Assembly (NCBI GenBank): GCA_963965975.1 | Contig: OZ014413.1 | Location: forward strand, 8,210,101-8,274,100 | Origin: Xestospongia bergquistia | Taxonomy: Eukaryota; Porifera; Demospongiae; Haplosclerida; Petrosiidae | Length of the DNA stretch: 64,000 nt | Direction of reading: 5' to 3' | Shown: positions 1-13,200 of the stretch, one piece after another | Numbering within the stretch: position 1 is the stretch's first letter | Layout of the letters: each line of letters starts with the position of its first letter | Program-made: the position numbers and the translations under genes | The notes under the pieces: model-generated | The model's input: the letters and a program-made list of their open reading frames with translations, nothing else | The model's database searches: none | Told to the model about the DNA's origin: nothing

Positions 1-541
1 CCTGAAATGTAATATGCAATGAGTAATTAATATTTATAGATAAGAAAAAAGCCAGAAATGTTTAGCATAAAAGCTTTCTTAACTTTAGATAGGCTAAAGG
101 TAGATTGACAAAATAAAATTTGATGAAATACAAGTTTGTTTTTTTCATAGTATACTGTATAGCTTAGCAAATACAACTGACTTTACTTGCAGGAATAAAA
201 TAACTTATACACAAGGTTATCAACCATTCTCATCTACAAACACAAGTACAATTAATAATTAGCCAAAGTCTGTTTCCTTGTTTGTGTCTTGTTTGTACTG
301 CCAACTATGCATGAATATCATTAGACTGCTTTATTACAACAATACACGTATTTAGCAAATACATTCATTTTGGTCTATAATATATTCATTGCATATGACC
401 TTTAATATTCATAGCCACATATAACAGGTCAACAAGTCAAGGTATATGGTACAAACAATGATGTCATATACCCTGACTTATGTCACTAATGTTTATAGCT
501 TCAGACATAATATTAAGAAGATCAGTATAACATGGTTCAGC

Positions 542-577
<36 letters not shown>

Positions 578-581
578 ATAC
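1..581. other. Unresolved left edge, probably intron of gene A
   Basis: No exon is recognisable here. In paralogues B and C the exon after the one at 582-740 lies 0.5-0.6 kb further downstream, so the matching exon of gene A should fall just outside the window and this stretch is most likely intron. It includes an (AT)n tract at about 545-574 immediately beside the splice donor. Confidence 0.5.
545..574. repeat. (AT)n microsatellite
   Basis: About 30 bp of alternating AT lie in the intron just downstream of the SRCR5 N-half exon of gene A. Confidence 0.9.
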
Positions 582-2695
582 CATAGGGAGAGTATCCAAG
601 TTGTCTACAAACTACACTAGCATCAACATTTTCCCAGAAGTCACTACAAATAGTACCCCATGTGCCATTAACACACACTTCAACACGACCTCCAGTTTGA
701 CTTCCTCCTTGTAAACGAATACCACCATCTTCACAGGATGCTTAATAACAAATGGACACATAAGACAACCAGAACATATACAATCTCTTACGTTCACATT
801 TTATTCCCAAGTCATAGTAATGATTAGAACAGGAAGAGGTGACACTGAACACACTCCTACTACAATCAAATAAAGAGTCTTCATTTCCACTACAGTACAT
901 GTAACCAAACATTATTGGACCACTTCCTTGTCCATAGGTACTACTACCATATATGACTCCACCTATTAATGATATTAGAGTAATTTAACACCAAGTTATA
1001 ATAAACCTAGTTCTAGATATCCAAGTTGTCTACAGGCTACTTTTGTGTCAGTACTACCCCAGCTTCTACTGCATACTGTTCCCCAAACTTGATTTATACA
1101 CACTTCAAGTCTTCCTTCATTGTCTTTTGTTCCACCAACCAAACGAATATCTCCTGTCTCACAAGTAACAGGTTGAATTGTACTAGCTGAAATAACGAAT
1201 AAATGAATGATAAGGTAATGAAATAATGATAAATAAGCTAAGAAATAAAGTCAAGGTCACCTTGACATATCACAGAAGCATCATGACTTGATGAACAAGA
1301 GTAAAACTCTGACGTTCCATTATATGTACAGTTCCATATACTGCTCTCATTTCCAGTACAGTTCAAATCAATAATACCAAAAGGCCAATGGTAGTCAGTA
1401 TAATAACCTGATGCTGCAATAGCACCTGTATATAAAATGGTACAATACAACAAAAAACAAAGCAATGTTAAATATACCATAACGAGAGTGTCCAAGTTGA
1501 CCACAAACAACACTGGCATCTTCGTAGTCCCAAAAGTCACTGCATATTGTTCCCCAAATATTATTTACACATACTTCCACACGACCATAATATGATCCAC
1601 CTCCACTGAGTCTAATGGTGCCATTCTCACAAGAAGCTAAATGATACAGTTAGATAAAAGGAATAAATTAATATACTGAAATGCTGAAACTGTTAAATGA
1701 AACAGTAAAATATCAGCACACAGTGCATATTAATATTACTTTCACATATAACAGCTGCATCATAGTAATGACTTTGACAATAAATATGAGTGTACCGATA
1801 GTTCTGGTTACACTCTACTAAGTTAGATTCCTCTCCATTGCAGTACAAATATCCAAGTAGAATGGGTCCAGATCCTTGTGAGAATCCCAAACTTCCAACA
1901 CGGCCATATGAATAGCCTTGATAAATGACAGTACTTGTAATAACTAGTATAACACAAGTACAAAATTGTATACCTATTGTCAATGCACCAATTTGATTAC
2001 AGACAACTATGGCATCCTGACTACCCCAACTACTGTATGCACAGACTGTGCCCCATGCTCTATTGAGACACACTTCAACTCTTCCTTGATATTGTGATAC
2101 TCCTCCTACTAAACGAATATCTCCATCAGTACAATTGCTATAAGTGGCAACATTCAAAGCTAAAATAGATAGAATTACTTCAATTAGTAAGAAATAGCAC
2201 TCACATTCACAGAATATATTAGCATCTTTACTCAGAGAACAAGAGTAGTTAGAAAGACCATTATAAGGACAGTCCAGTATAGTGTTCTCATTACCAGTAC
2301 AGTTTAAATCAATAACATTGTGTTGGGTAGCTGATGAGGAATAGTAGGCTATAGAAGATCCTACTGCACCTACAATGTGTATGCTAATTAGAATTGAAAT
2401 GTAACTGTCTGAATATACCATAAGGAGAGTATCCCAGTTGTTTACAGACCACACTGGCATCATTATTTTCCCAGAAGTCAGTACAAATGCTACCCCAAGT
2501 ATTATTGAAGCAGACTTCAACAGCTCCATAGGAAGATGCTGTTGACTAGTTAACACAAGAGTAGTTACTATACATTTTGTTACATTGATAACTTACCACA
2601 CGAACTGAACCATGTGTACATGTTTGAGCAACTACTGCTTTGTTCAGTTGCAGAGATAAGAAGAAAAAAAGCTCTAACAAGAGCACAAACAACAT
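582..2695 (-). CDS. Gene A: SRCR-domain receptor, 5' part (partial at left edge)
   Basis: This is the start of a secreted or membrane SRCR protein, paralogous to genes B-D. The ATG at 2693-2695 opens a 33-codon exon (2597-2695) with a hydrophobic signal peptide ([15 protein letters not shown]), followed by [10 protein letters not shown], the beginning of SRCR 1. Each later SRCR has an N-half exon with the GRVEVC..WGTVC..ASVVC signature and a C-half exon with DLNC..WNC..DAS. The exons are: SRCR1 2419-2545 and 2205-2369; SRCR2 1974-2159 and 1740-1916; SRCR3 1478-1636 and 1261-1425; SRCR4 1007-1186 and 792-962; SRCR5 N half 582-740. Exon phases are consistent throughout, with no stop or frameshift. 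Order and sequence match SRCR 1-5 of gene C, so the unseen 3' part probably holds more SRCR, an EGF stalk, a membrane span and a tail. The gene is divergent in position from nothing: transportin lies upstream on the same strand. Confidence 0.85.
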
Positions 2696-3632
2696 TGTGC
2701 TACTTTTGTCAAATATAATATTCAGTGAGAACGCGTCTAGCTTTTATTACTGTGAACCAAGCTATGACTATTATAATTATGAATTATGAATATTTAACAA
2801 TGCAGGTGTTAAAACAATACTTCTTTAGAGACTTTGTCTTCCTAGGAAAAACCGGTACATATGTCACATATATGTAATCTTTGTCTTCTAAAGGATAAAA
2901 CTAATTGTAGGCTGTACAAAATAGCAATTGTATGGTCTGCACATAACGTTATATGTTAAACGTCTTTGTAGTTATTGTATAATACAAGTCATATTACAAT
3001 ATGCAAGTGTCATTAAAATTTAGAAGTGTATAAAATCTAAAAATTCTGGATTCTGAATATATACAATACTAACAACATCATTAGGGAAGAATAAATGCGT
3101 GGAGTATTCATTCAAGACATAAAATAGCGAGGTCTACACATATACAAATAGAATGTTTCACTAATTTAAATAATTTTGGATGAAATTAATGAGGACGAGG
3201 TACATTGAGTTAATTATATTTATAGGACTGGACACTAATATAATAGTTTCAATGAGATTAATTCATGCTGACAGTAGTGAATAGCAACATTTTGTCAACA
3301 AGTTAACTAAACAGACTAGTATATAAATCCAATTGAGATTTAGTCCTATTATATACTCATTTCTCACAACCAATACATTGAATACTACTAGTTAACATGA
3401 AGATAACAAAAAAATAAATATAAAGACGTGTCTTATGAATTGTTTATACCATGTAATTATCAAACAACATATACACTACATAGTTTAGAAAATTCAACAA
3501 TATTTAATTATTTGTCACCAGTTTATAGTTGGGTCTTGCATGGAAATTAAAGCTAAATGAAATAAATATTAATAATAATATAAAGCTACATAATAATGCT
3601 AATTAAAGGCCTTTGTACAAGCTATTCCAATG
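2696..3632. other. Intergenic, gene A 5' flank and transportin 3' flank
   Basis: This 0.94-kb AT-rich stretch separates the start of gene A from the transportin stop codon. It must hold the promoter of gene A and the end of the transportin transcript. I see no coding exon, RNA gene or clear repeat in it. Confidence 0.6.
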
Positions 3633-6600
3633 TCAATTAATACTGACCTGTTCTACTAATTCAAAAATTTTAGAAGAAATCCTGGCAGGAAATAAAGTCA
3701 ATAAGGTCTGCCAATGATTGTCATCCATTTTGCCTCTTAATTTAATCAATATCTATAAAGCAAGATGGTTGAAATATCATTCACAAATAATACTGCACTA
3801 ACTAACTTTAGATATCAATTCTATGAGGTCACTCTTAAGTGAGTCATCCAAAGATGTAATTACAGTACAAAAAGGTGTAATGTTATTCAGTAATGGTTCA
3901 ACATTTATTAATAACGCAACACAAATACCTCTAAAGCTACTGTCTCTTTCTTCATTATCCTGAAAACTTCCAATATGATCAAACCATTGTTCGTAAAATT
4001 CTCCAAGGTGAGGAGCAATTTCGTTGGGACATACAAATCCAAGTCGGCCAAGAGTACCAGCTATATTTTGGCAAACTATTTCTTGTGTCTTTGTGTCATT
4101 GATTCTCATTATTAGATTTGGTAGCACACTAGGTAAATATTGACTCATATCTGCACCAACTTGTAAAGTTATTTCACCCAAAGCCCAAGTGGCATTACTA
4201 CAAGCGTTAGATGAAGTACTTTCATTAAAAAGATTTGTAGTAATCAGAGTAATAAAATCATCTACACAACAAAATGTAACAATTATAATTACAGATGGAA
4301 TATTAACATCTTATGATGACCTTGTGATAAATCATGCTAAGATCTGTATTGATATTATTAGTAAGAATTATTCTGATCTTAATGTGAAAAACTATCAGTT
4401 TTCATGGTATATAACAAGAATACACACTTACTGATATTTGGCTTTATATGCTGAAAACAAGTTCTTGCAAGATCGCCCAACAGTGCAAATGAGCTCTGTA
4501 GGACAGCAGTATCAGATATTGTCATACATTGTAACAGTAATAATACAACATTACTCCCAGTGACTAATGGCTCTATATCTGAACCCAGTCCTTCAGTCAT
4601 TCCACTCAATAATTCCAGTGATCCTACTAAAATGTCTTCATTACCAGTCTGGGAAGTGTCTTTAATAGATGATAAGAACCAATCAATGAGGTTCACTGAT
4701 TGTTGAAATGCCAAAGGAGCATATGGAAAAAAACCACTTTTAAGTGCAGAGACAACTGAAGAAAGACACTGTAGGAAAAACACAATACAAACAATACAAC
4801 AGTTAAGATATACAACAATATACAGCCATTAACTAGGCAAAACATTCAATGAAAATCAATTAATACTCATTAACATTGTATTTATCTAATATACCTTTAA
4901 CAAGTAGGGAATTTCTTTATCATCTTCCTTCAATGACTCCCATTTCTCCAGTAGCAATGGTACAAGTTTTTCTACAAGTTCCTATACACATAGTAATTGA
5001 CTAATACATTACCAGTAAAATAAACACCTTACATGTTTATTAAGCTCTGTACTGACTGCATCAGCTAGTGTACCAATAGCATTATAAACTATTGTGCGAT
5101 TCTTCTTTCTGTATTTAGTTATAGATGCCATTAGTACTTGTAATATGTCTTCTATAAATGGAGTCAGCTGTTCCAGTCCATGTTCTCCAAGAATAGCCAA
5201 GGCCCTGCTTTTTGTATTCTCTCATTGGAGTCCTGTGCCTTCTCAAGAAGCTATGATAGTTGAAAAAATTACAAGTGCTTTAAACATTTATATGTTAGCT
5301 ACTATATATATATATATATACATGTAATTGGACTAGTGAATAACAAATAGTCACTTTATTAACATCATAAGAATTTATTATATTAACTTTTAAACAAACT
5401 TACTTTGCATACAAATCTTTTTAGCTCATCATTTCTAGACACTATCCATTCAGAGTATCGTGACATAGTCCAACATGTAATACAACAAATCAGAGCATTA
5501 TCACTCTCCAAACACTCAAACAAATGTGTGATTAACTCAGGTATATGAGGAGTTAAATACAACATACATCCCTCTTTTACAGTACCTAGAGCAAGGATTG
5601 CCATCTCCTTTGTCCTCCAGTCTTGGGAATAGAGACAATCTTTGAGAATTGGTAAAGAATATGAAAATATCTCGCGACTAAATTTAGTGGCTAGGTGGTC
5701 AAGTAAGGCTGCATTACATCTATTTAATAGATATAAAACATGGCTATGATTTTAAAATTATTGCTAGTTTACTTTCGAAGATTCCATTCATCACACTTAT
5801 CCTCATTTTCTTCATTGCACTCAACTAAAACTGACATGTCAAAAATAATGCTTCCCTCTTCAAAATCTCTCCGTAACAAATACAGTTCAGCTAAAGAGTA
5901 CTTCATACCATTTAACAAGATAGGCAGCAATCTGTAATAAAAAAGCAAATAATTAATCAACATGAACTACACTATAATACCTTTTAAGATAAGGTCTCAG
6001 TACTTGTGTATAGATTTGGATGTCACCACTAGCTAATACAAGCCAAAACTCAAAGCTTCTAATGCCACTAACTCATTAGAGTCTCGAGTGTGCACTAACA
6101 TATACTATAAAGAGATTAGAAAGATAAAATTAAAAGAAATTGAGATTTTAAAACAATAATTACTTCAATAATTTGATCCATATAAGGTAATATGTCAGCT
6201 GGCATTTCTTCTAACAAATTTACAAACACTGCACAAATATTCTTCCGTATCTCCAGATCATCATCAATAGCTAACTGAAATATATTCTATATTATTAAAA
6301 ATAGAGTAGTGTGCCTGCAAGGTAACTTGACTAACAAGTAACAGGTTTTCTTTGTGATTGTGCCATATTAGTGGAACATTATAAATAAGATTCTTTACAC
6401 AAACAAGTGCTTGTGATCTATTGGTATAAAAACAATAAATGATTTCACAACTCTCTTACTCAATACAATGTATAATTTCACAATATAGTACCTAATTCTG
6501 GTCTCTTTGTGATTAAATAGTTTAAGACATTTAGTAATGACTGCATCAATTACAGAATTGTCTTCATCAGACTGATACTTACTAATTTCTTCATCTAGCA

Positions 6601-8231
6601 ATTCTAAAGTCTCTAAAGAACCCTAGTATAAGTAAGTGTAAAGAATATTGGTCATTTAATGTGATAAATAAATTAATATTATAATAGTACCAATTAATAG
6701 GACACCATGTAGCTATAATATATATTAGGGAATAAATTCTATATCTAGTCCAACAGCAATATGTACATCAATTTCTTTGATCATAAGGATATATCATAAA
6801 TCAACTATTTAACTGTGCAGTAAAATTAATTGTAATAGACTCACTTTACATATAACTTCATCTTCAGAGTCAATTAATTTACATAATGTTGGTAATAGTT
6901 CTGGCCAGTTAGTTAATCCATTAACTCTACAGATAGTACAGATAACCACACCCAATGCAGCACGTACAGATGTTATAGGATCTCCAATATTACTCAAACA
7001 TACCTCTTTGATATAGGTTTGTACTTCTGGAGGTAGACTGAGAAATGACAATATAATTATTGAAGATTTAAATTTTTAAACAACATATCTTAGCAAGAAA
7101 AAGAAATCATAAAACATAATCTAAAAAATATGCTTGTTAAATTATATCATGATTTTAAAGGTTTATGGACTCAGCCCACATATGGTGAATATACACACTA
7201 AGAAATAAAGGGTTGCATAGTGATGATTAGTACTTAGGCAGAAAATGTTTAGAAACATAAAATAGGCAACAACAATACTGTCATTTATCTTTCTCTGAGG
7301 TATGCTGCCCCTTTGCTTGTAAAATTCTTATTAGAAAGTAATTTTGCAAATGAATTGTACCTACACATACATGACTATAACATATGTGGCATTGATTTTT
7401 ATGCATTATTATAGCGTAGGATAGGCAACAACATTAATGTCAATCTTTTCTCTGCTGTATTGGGATATGCTGCTTGTAAAACTCTTATTAGAAACTACTT
7501 TTGCAAATGAATTGTACCTACACATACATGACTATAACATATGTGGCATTGATTTTTATGCATTATTATAGCGTAGGATAGGCAACAACATTAATGTCAA
7601 TCTTTTCTCTGCTGTATTGGGATATGCTGCTTGTAAAACTCTTATTAGAAACTACTTTTGCAAATGAATTGTACCTACACATACATGACCAGGTTTCATT
7701 TAGAAAAATGGATAGGAGGGGGGGGGGGGGGGGGGGGGGGCAAAATAATATGCAATGTATTAGTGGTCTATTAAATATCATTGAACAGAAAAAAAATCAT
7801 AAATTACTAGTCATCATGTACCTTTGGTAATATCTTTCAAAAACTCTTTTAAGCATAAGAGCTGATAAACAACGAGTTTTCTCATCCTCTGAATTTAATT
7901 TTGCAAGTACATACAGTAAATAGAGGGAGAAATCGGGATATTGACAAAGCACAGTCTATTGCTATTGAATAAACACAGTGATAATAATTGATATATCATA
8001 TGAACTTCTATATCAATTATTATAATAAATAAATAGACTGTGCACTCTTAACAGTCAGTTAACTCTGTCTAGTTTTATTTTTTATGGCTACTGTCAAAGT
8101 GTTTAGACATTAAACTATGTTGTAATATAACAACTAACAGTCACCTGCTCATTAATTAGAGTGTTAGGATTTTGAAGTATAAATACAATCTGCTGTAGTA
8201 TATCATTGTCTAGTTTCCAAATTAATGCCAT
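3633..8231 (-). CDS. TNPO1: Transportin-1/2-like (karyopherin beta-2) gene with two apparent 1-nt frameshifts
   Basis: Transportin is a HEAT-repeat nuclear import receptor that carries PY-NLS cargoes such as RNA-binding proteins through nuclear pores and is released by RanGTP. Fourteen exons follow the family from end to end: 8145-8231 (start MALIWKLDNDILQQI), 7822-7955, 6845-7037, 6492-6622, 6327-6417, 6164-6274, 5981-6104, 5773-5931, 5404-5719, 5033-5250, 4895-4981, 4432-4768, 3807-4261 and 3633-3752. Diagnostic stretches are NIGDPITSVRAALG, NGMKYS, CDEWNLRK, AIGTLADAV, SSFALLGDL, FQHIKPNI, SNATWALGEI and DNEERDSSFRGIC. Correcting the two shifts gives about 854 residues; human TNPO1 has 898 (from memory), and the difference sits largely in a shortened acidic loop before CDEWNLRK. 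Exons 7 (124 nt) and 10 (218 nt) are each one base short of what their flanking phases need, near 6053 and 5209-5213. The copy is therefore a recent pseudogene or contains assembly errors. Upstream ATG at 8247 runs into a stop and was not used. Confidence 0.85.
7262..7689. repeat. 157-bp tandem repeat, about 2.7 copies, in transportin intron 2
   Basis: The segment starting GCGTAGGATAGGCAACAAC at 7414 recurs at 7571, a period of 157 bp, and the two copies are nearly identical. A third, diverged copy begins near 7262. The repeat ends just before the poly-G tract. It lies in the 784-bp intron between transportin exons 2 and 3. Confidence 0.85.
7718..7740 (+). repeat. Poly-G tract of 23 residues
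   Basis: An uninterrupted run of G in a very AT-rich intron, appended to the third copy of the 157-bp repeat. On the transcribed strand it would be poly-C. Its length makes it a candidate G-quadruplex and a likely sequencing trouble spot. Confidence 0.95.
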
Positions 8232-9880
8232 ATTTCACTCCATACAAATTTCTAAAAAGAATACCAAAAATAAACTAATAAATGAAAATTTGTAATAGCA
8301 AATAATTTTATATATAACTGCTAAACAAGTAATAAACTATTCTTTATAGGACATATACCTAGGTTTTGGCTAAATGATTTACCCAAAATACTACAATATA
8401 TTAAATGATTGATATCATTTACAAATATATGTGTTATATTACTAGTATTGTCAAGAGAATATTTCTTCTAATGATGGTTTAAAATTACCTTGCACTCTAC
8501 AAAACACTTGTTTGCTTGCTATAAAGACTAAAGTTTTGTTTGTCAGATAACAATTGTTTTCAGTATTAATATATTTCAATGTATATAAAGATATCAAACA
8601 TACCAACCATACATTGATGACCTTTTGTACAGTGAAATTGATATTAAATGGATGTGTGGTCTTGAAGCAAAGTAGTCATATATTCTTTCTTTGAAGCTAA
8701 ATATTCATAGTTAAGCATGACAAACTTTGTTGACTGCCTTCCTGGCCTTTTTATTGTTCTTAAAATGACTAAGATGTTTCATACTTGTGTTCATACACTC
8801 TAGTCCTTAATGTTTACCAAGACATATTCAGCATAAAGTAAAATATCACTGAACTGGATCTAACACCAAACTTTCATTGACAAGGCCAGACAGTTAAACT
8901 GACCTTTAGTGCTTAGAAGACCGGTTTGATTTATGAAAGTTCCTCTTTCTATGGACAACTCATCAACGTAAATAATGTCTGTTCAATACAGAGATAGGAG
9001 AAACTGAGACCATAGATAATAAAGCTGAGACACCCACAGGCCACAGACTGATCTATTAGTGTAGAATACGGACATATCCTAATTCGTATATCGACAACCT
9101 TTATTATAGCCTTTGATAATAATATCATCATATAACAGGTTGTTGGTGCAATAAAAAGTATATAATGCTTCATAGATCATATTATAGTCCTTGTATTTGT
9201 TGTAGCTAAGTATGATGTGATATAGTACAAATGAGTCATTGTCATTACATTTATGTATTAACTATTATGACCTTATTTTATACCCTTAATATTAACTATA
9301 TCTATTGGATATCTCTTTTATTATTAAAAAAACATTGTCTGATTGTTTTATAATGACCTTAATTACCTCCTTTTCTCATTATATGTTCTTGAATGTATAT
9401 AGCATATGCACTCATGATCATTTAATAATGTATTGAGTTATATTAATTAAACCTAAAAGAGAGGTATAAAATGTTTGTTTGAAAATATAAATAATAAATT
9501 CACTACTTCACTCTATTATTCATTCATTTACATTGAGATACAGTACTAAATTTAATGTCAGTACAATTGTGTCATCCTTAGTGTCATTTTTTGACCTAGT
9601 TAGTGTTTATCTATACATATTATGGTTAATAGTAAAGAAAGCAAAAAATATAACAATCAAGAACAATAACAAATAGTATAGCAACAAGACAAAAATTAAA
9701 ACTAACAGTAACAACAACATAATAATAATATCAATAATAAAAACAACAGTAATAATAATAACAATAATAACATAATAATAGCAATATTAGTTTTTATATA
9801 TATATATATATATAATAAAGTATAGCTATTCTATAGGTTACAAGATGATAAAAATATTAAAATTAGCTTCAAAATTATTG
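8232..9880. other. Intergenic between transportin and gene B
   Basis: This 1.65-kb stretch holds the transportin promoter side and the 3' flank of gene B. The only structure I see is low-complexity AAT/AAC-rich sequence at about 9655-9790 and a (TA)n tract at about 9795-9814. No convincing exon was found; the 74-codon minus ORF at 8949-9173 resembles nothing and lacks splice context. Confidence 0.6.
9655..9814. repeat. AAT/AAC-rich low-complexity tract with (TA)n
   Basis: Imperfect AAT, AAC and ATA trinucleotides run through this interval, ending in an alternating TA tract. It lies about 70 bp beyond the stop codon of gene B. Confidence 0.8.
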
Positions 9881-10239
9881 TTAAAAATTATGTTCATCTT
9901 CTACATTTTCTTCAAAGTACAGTGGATTTTTTGTAGCAATAGTAACTTCAGGAATATGTTTTTCCTTTGTCTTAAATCTTCTTTTGATAACAAGAAATAA
10001 TATAATTGCAACAATCACACAAATAACTATAAAAGACAAAACAAACAAATTTTACATTGTCTTGATTAATTTAGTAAAGTCATATATTAACAATACCTGC
10101 AGTGAATATAACTGTTATTGGTACAGCAATGCTAACAATTTTTCTTGTATCTAAGTACTACATGTTATTATAACTACAATGACAATACATTAACTTACTA
10201 TTCCACTGTCTAAAATCTCTGTTGGTGTAACTTTAAGAT
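9881..10239 (-). other. Gene B membrane span and cytoplasmic tail exons
   Basis: Three exons: 10199-10239 (juxtamembrane, 41 nt), 10097-10157 and 9881-10026. They encode [13 protein letters not shown].. running into [15 protein letters not shown], a single hydrophobic span, then the stop-transfer KRRFK. The tail holds [16 protein letters not shown] and ends at the stop. NPLY fits the NPxY class of clathrin/PTB-adaptor motifs. The acceptor at 10158-10159 was chosen over one 7 nt inward because only it keeps the frame and it matches genes C and D. Confidence 0.85.
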
Positions 10240-13200
10240 CTATTAAAATGAAAAGATAGTAATATATATATAATCAATAGATCTTCAAAAGTTATACAAG
10301 TATAAATAATCATTATTTAAATATATTGACTTTTAATATTCTCACCTTCACAACTAAATCCATTACCAATCAAAGAGTAACCTGAAGTGCATTCACAATG
10401 AAATGATCCATTATTATTAACACATCTCTGACTACATCCTCCATTATTTTGTGCACACTCATCAATATCTTGTTAAGGAATATGAACTAAAATATAATTT
10501 AATAGACAACTAACCAAAGCAGGTATGATTATCAATGCCCAAATAATAGCCAGTCTGACATGTACACTGATAACTACCAACACTGTTATGACAACCTTGA
10601 GTACATTTAGTCATATTGAGTGAACACTCATCTATGTCTAAATAAATTATAACAATAATAATCTAATGTTTTAACTACCTCCATTGTATAAAGTGCACTC
10701 ATTGATATTATTTCTGAATCAAAATTTCGTATTTCTAACATAATTATTTACCTGTGCAGTTACTTCCATCATTTTCAGAATTAAATCCAACATCACACTG
10801 ACATTGATAACTTCCTAACTTGTTGATACAATGATGAGCACAACCGCCATTGTTATTATCACACTCATTAATATCTTTGGTATTGAAATCATAAAAGGAA
10901 TTCTATAAGAGAGTCTTATTACTAACCAACACAAATGTGTCCATTTATCTTCAGAATATATCCAGAAAAACAAGAGCACACGTAAGAGCCAGGAGTGTTA
11001 ATACATGTCTGACTACAACCTCCATTAAATGTAATATTACATTCATTGATATCTGAAATTATCAATGAAAACAATGGGTTATTGTTAGTCAGTATTGTAC
11101 AAACCTGTACAATTGTAACCATTACTGTCCATAAAGTATCCAGTTAGACAAGAACATGAATAGCTACCAATAGTGTTTTGACAATTCTGTTCACATCCTC
11201 CATTATGACTTGTACATTCATTGATATCTGTACCATCGTAAGTAATCTTAAGCATGATTAATACATTGTTGATCTTACCAAGGCAAGTGTGGTTATCACT
11301 GCCATATTGGTAACCATTATGACAATTACAAATATAGCTTCCAATTGTATTACTACACAGTTGAGAACAGCCAGAAATACCTTCACTACACTCATCAATA
11401 TCTGTAGGTTGTATCAATATATATATCAAAGAATATTTCTACAATGTTACCTAAACAAAATTTATCATTCACTACTCTGAAGCCTGGGTTACAAGAACAA
11501 TTGAAGAATGGTACTGTATTAATACAGATTTGTTCACAGCCTCCATTATCAGTATCACACTCATTGATATCTGGAATGTAATGTAAAAAATCAACTAGTC
11601 AAAACTGTTCTTACCAGAACAGTTCCTGCCATCGCTATTTAAAGAGTATCCACTTTTACAAGAACAACTGTAACTTCCTTCATTGTTAACACAAATGTGT
11701 TCACAACCACCATTATTATCAGTACATTCATTGACATCTGAAGTGTAATTAATTACAACTAATATCATCACTTATATCAATACCTGTACAACTATGTCCA
11801 TCTAAATCTAAATTATATCCACTCCCACAGTTACAATGATAACTACCAGGTGTATTAGTACAGGAATGTGCACACCCACCATTAGCATCAGAGCATTCAT
11901 TAATATCTATGATGACATAACAATTATAAGGATCACTTTATAAGAGTCACTTACCTGAGCAGTTGTGTTTATCATTATCCAGTGAGTAGCCAATTACCTG
12001 ACAAGAACACTTGTAACTACCCATAGAATTATTGCAAGTGTCTTCACAGCCTCCATTGTTATGAGAACACTCATTTATATCTAGTGACAATTATAAAATC
12101 TCTTTATATTAACTAACTACTTCAACTTACCCTGACATGTATGGTTATCAAATAAAAGTTCAAATCCAGTGTAACAAGTACAATAATAGCCTCCAATAAT
12201 ATTACTACAGGTCTGATTACAACTGGATAGTCCTTCTGAACACTCATCAATTTCTAAATAGATAGATAATACTATCATCATAACATATAGAACTTACCAT
12301 CACATGTTCTACCATTACTAGCCAGTCTATAGCCAGACTTACAAGTACAGTAGAAAGAACTGTTGGAGTTATGGCAAGTATGTTCACAGACATTTGGATT
12401 GGCAGCACAATCATTAGCAACACCTGTACAAATATATGTACATCTATAATTGTATCAGTGTTTGTTACTGACTAGAACATCCATGTCCATCTTCATCAAG
12501 TGTGTATCCAGTGTTACATTGACAATAATAAGATCCTACTTGATTAATACACTCTTGATCACAACCACCATTGTTAGTATCACATTCATTGATATCAGAG
12601 CAAGTGAGTCCATTTGACAACTGGTAACCTGGTTGACAATCACAGGTATAACTTCCATTAGTGTTATAACAGTTGTGTTCACAAAGATGAGTATCATTTG
12701 TACATTCATTGATATCTAATGAAATGTATAAATATACTGTTTCCATTTTTATGTTACTTTACCATCACAACTTTCTCTGTCAGTGATATTCAATAAGAAT
12801 CCAGTATTGCAGGAACACTGATAGCTTCCCAGTGTGTTAGTACAAATTTGACTACAACCTCCATTACTTAATAGACACTCATTGATATCTATGATTTGTG
12901 TATTCTCAATTAAAATATTATATATTACTAACCAACACAAGTTTTCTGATTACTCATAAGATGGTATCCAGCAAAGCAGGAACAAAGATAGGAACCATCT
13001 GTGTTGACACAATTCTGATTACATCCATTAATACCAAGAGTACATTCATCTATATCTGATAATTGATTATATATAAATATAGCTACATATATTAGTGTCA
13101 TTACCTGTGCAGTTATAATTGTTAAGTTCCAATGTATACCCAGTATTACAGATACAGTTGTAACTTCCATCATCTCCTAGTCTAATATCACCATTAATAC

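Noticed and set aside
4189..4434. Plus ORF of 81 codons opposite transportin exons 12-13
   Set aside because: Antisense shadow of conserved transportin coding sequence.
7594..7830. Plus-strand ORF containing a run of Gly codons, and its minus partner with Pro codons at 7566-7781
   Set aside because: Both come from the poly-G tract within a transportin intron and its tandem repeat.
8949..9173. Minus ORF of 74 codons upstream of transportin
   Set aside because: Isolated, with no recognisable domain and no splice signals; chance is likely at this AT content.
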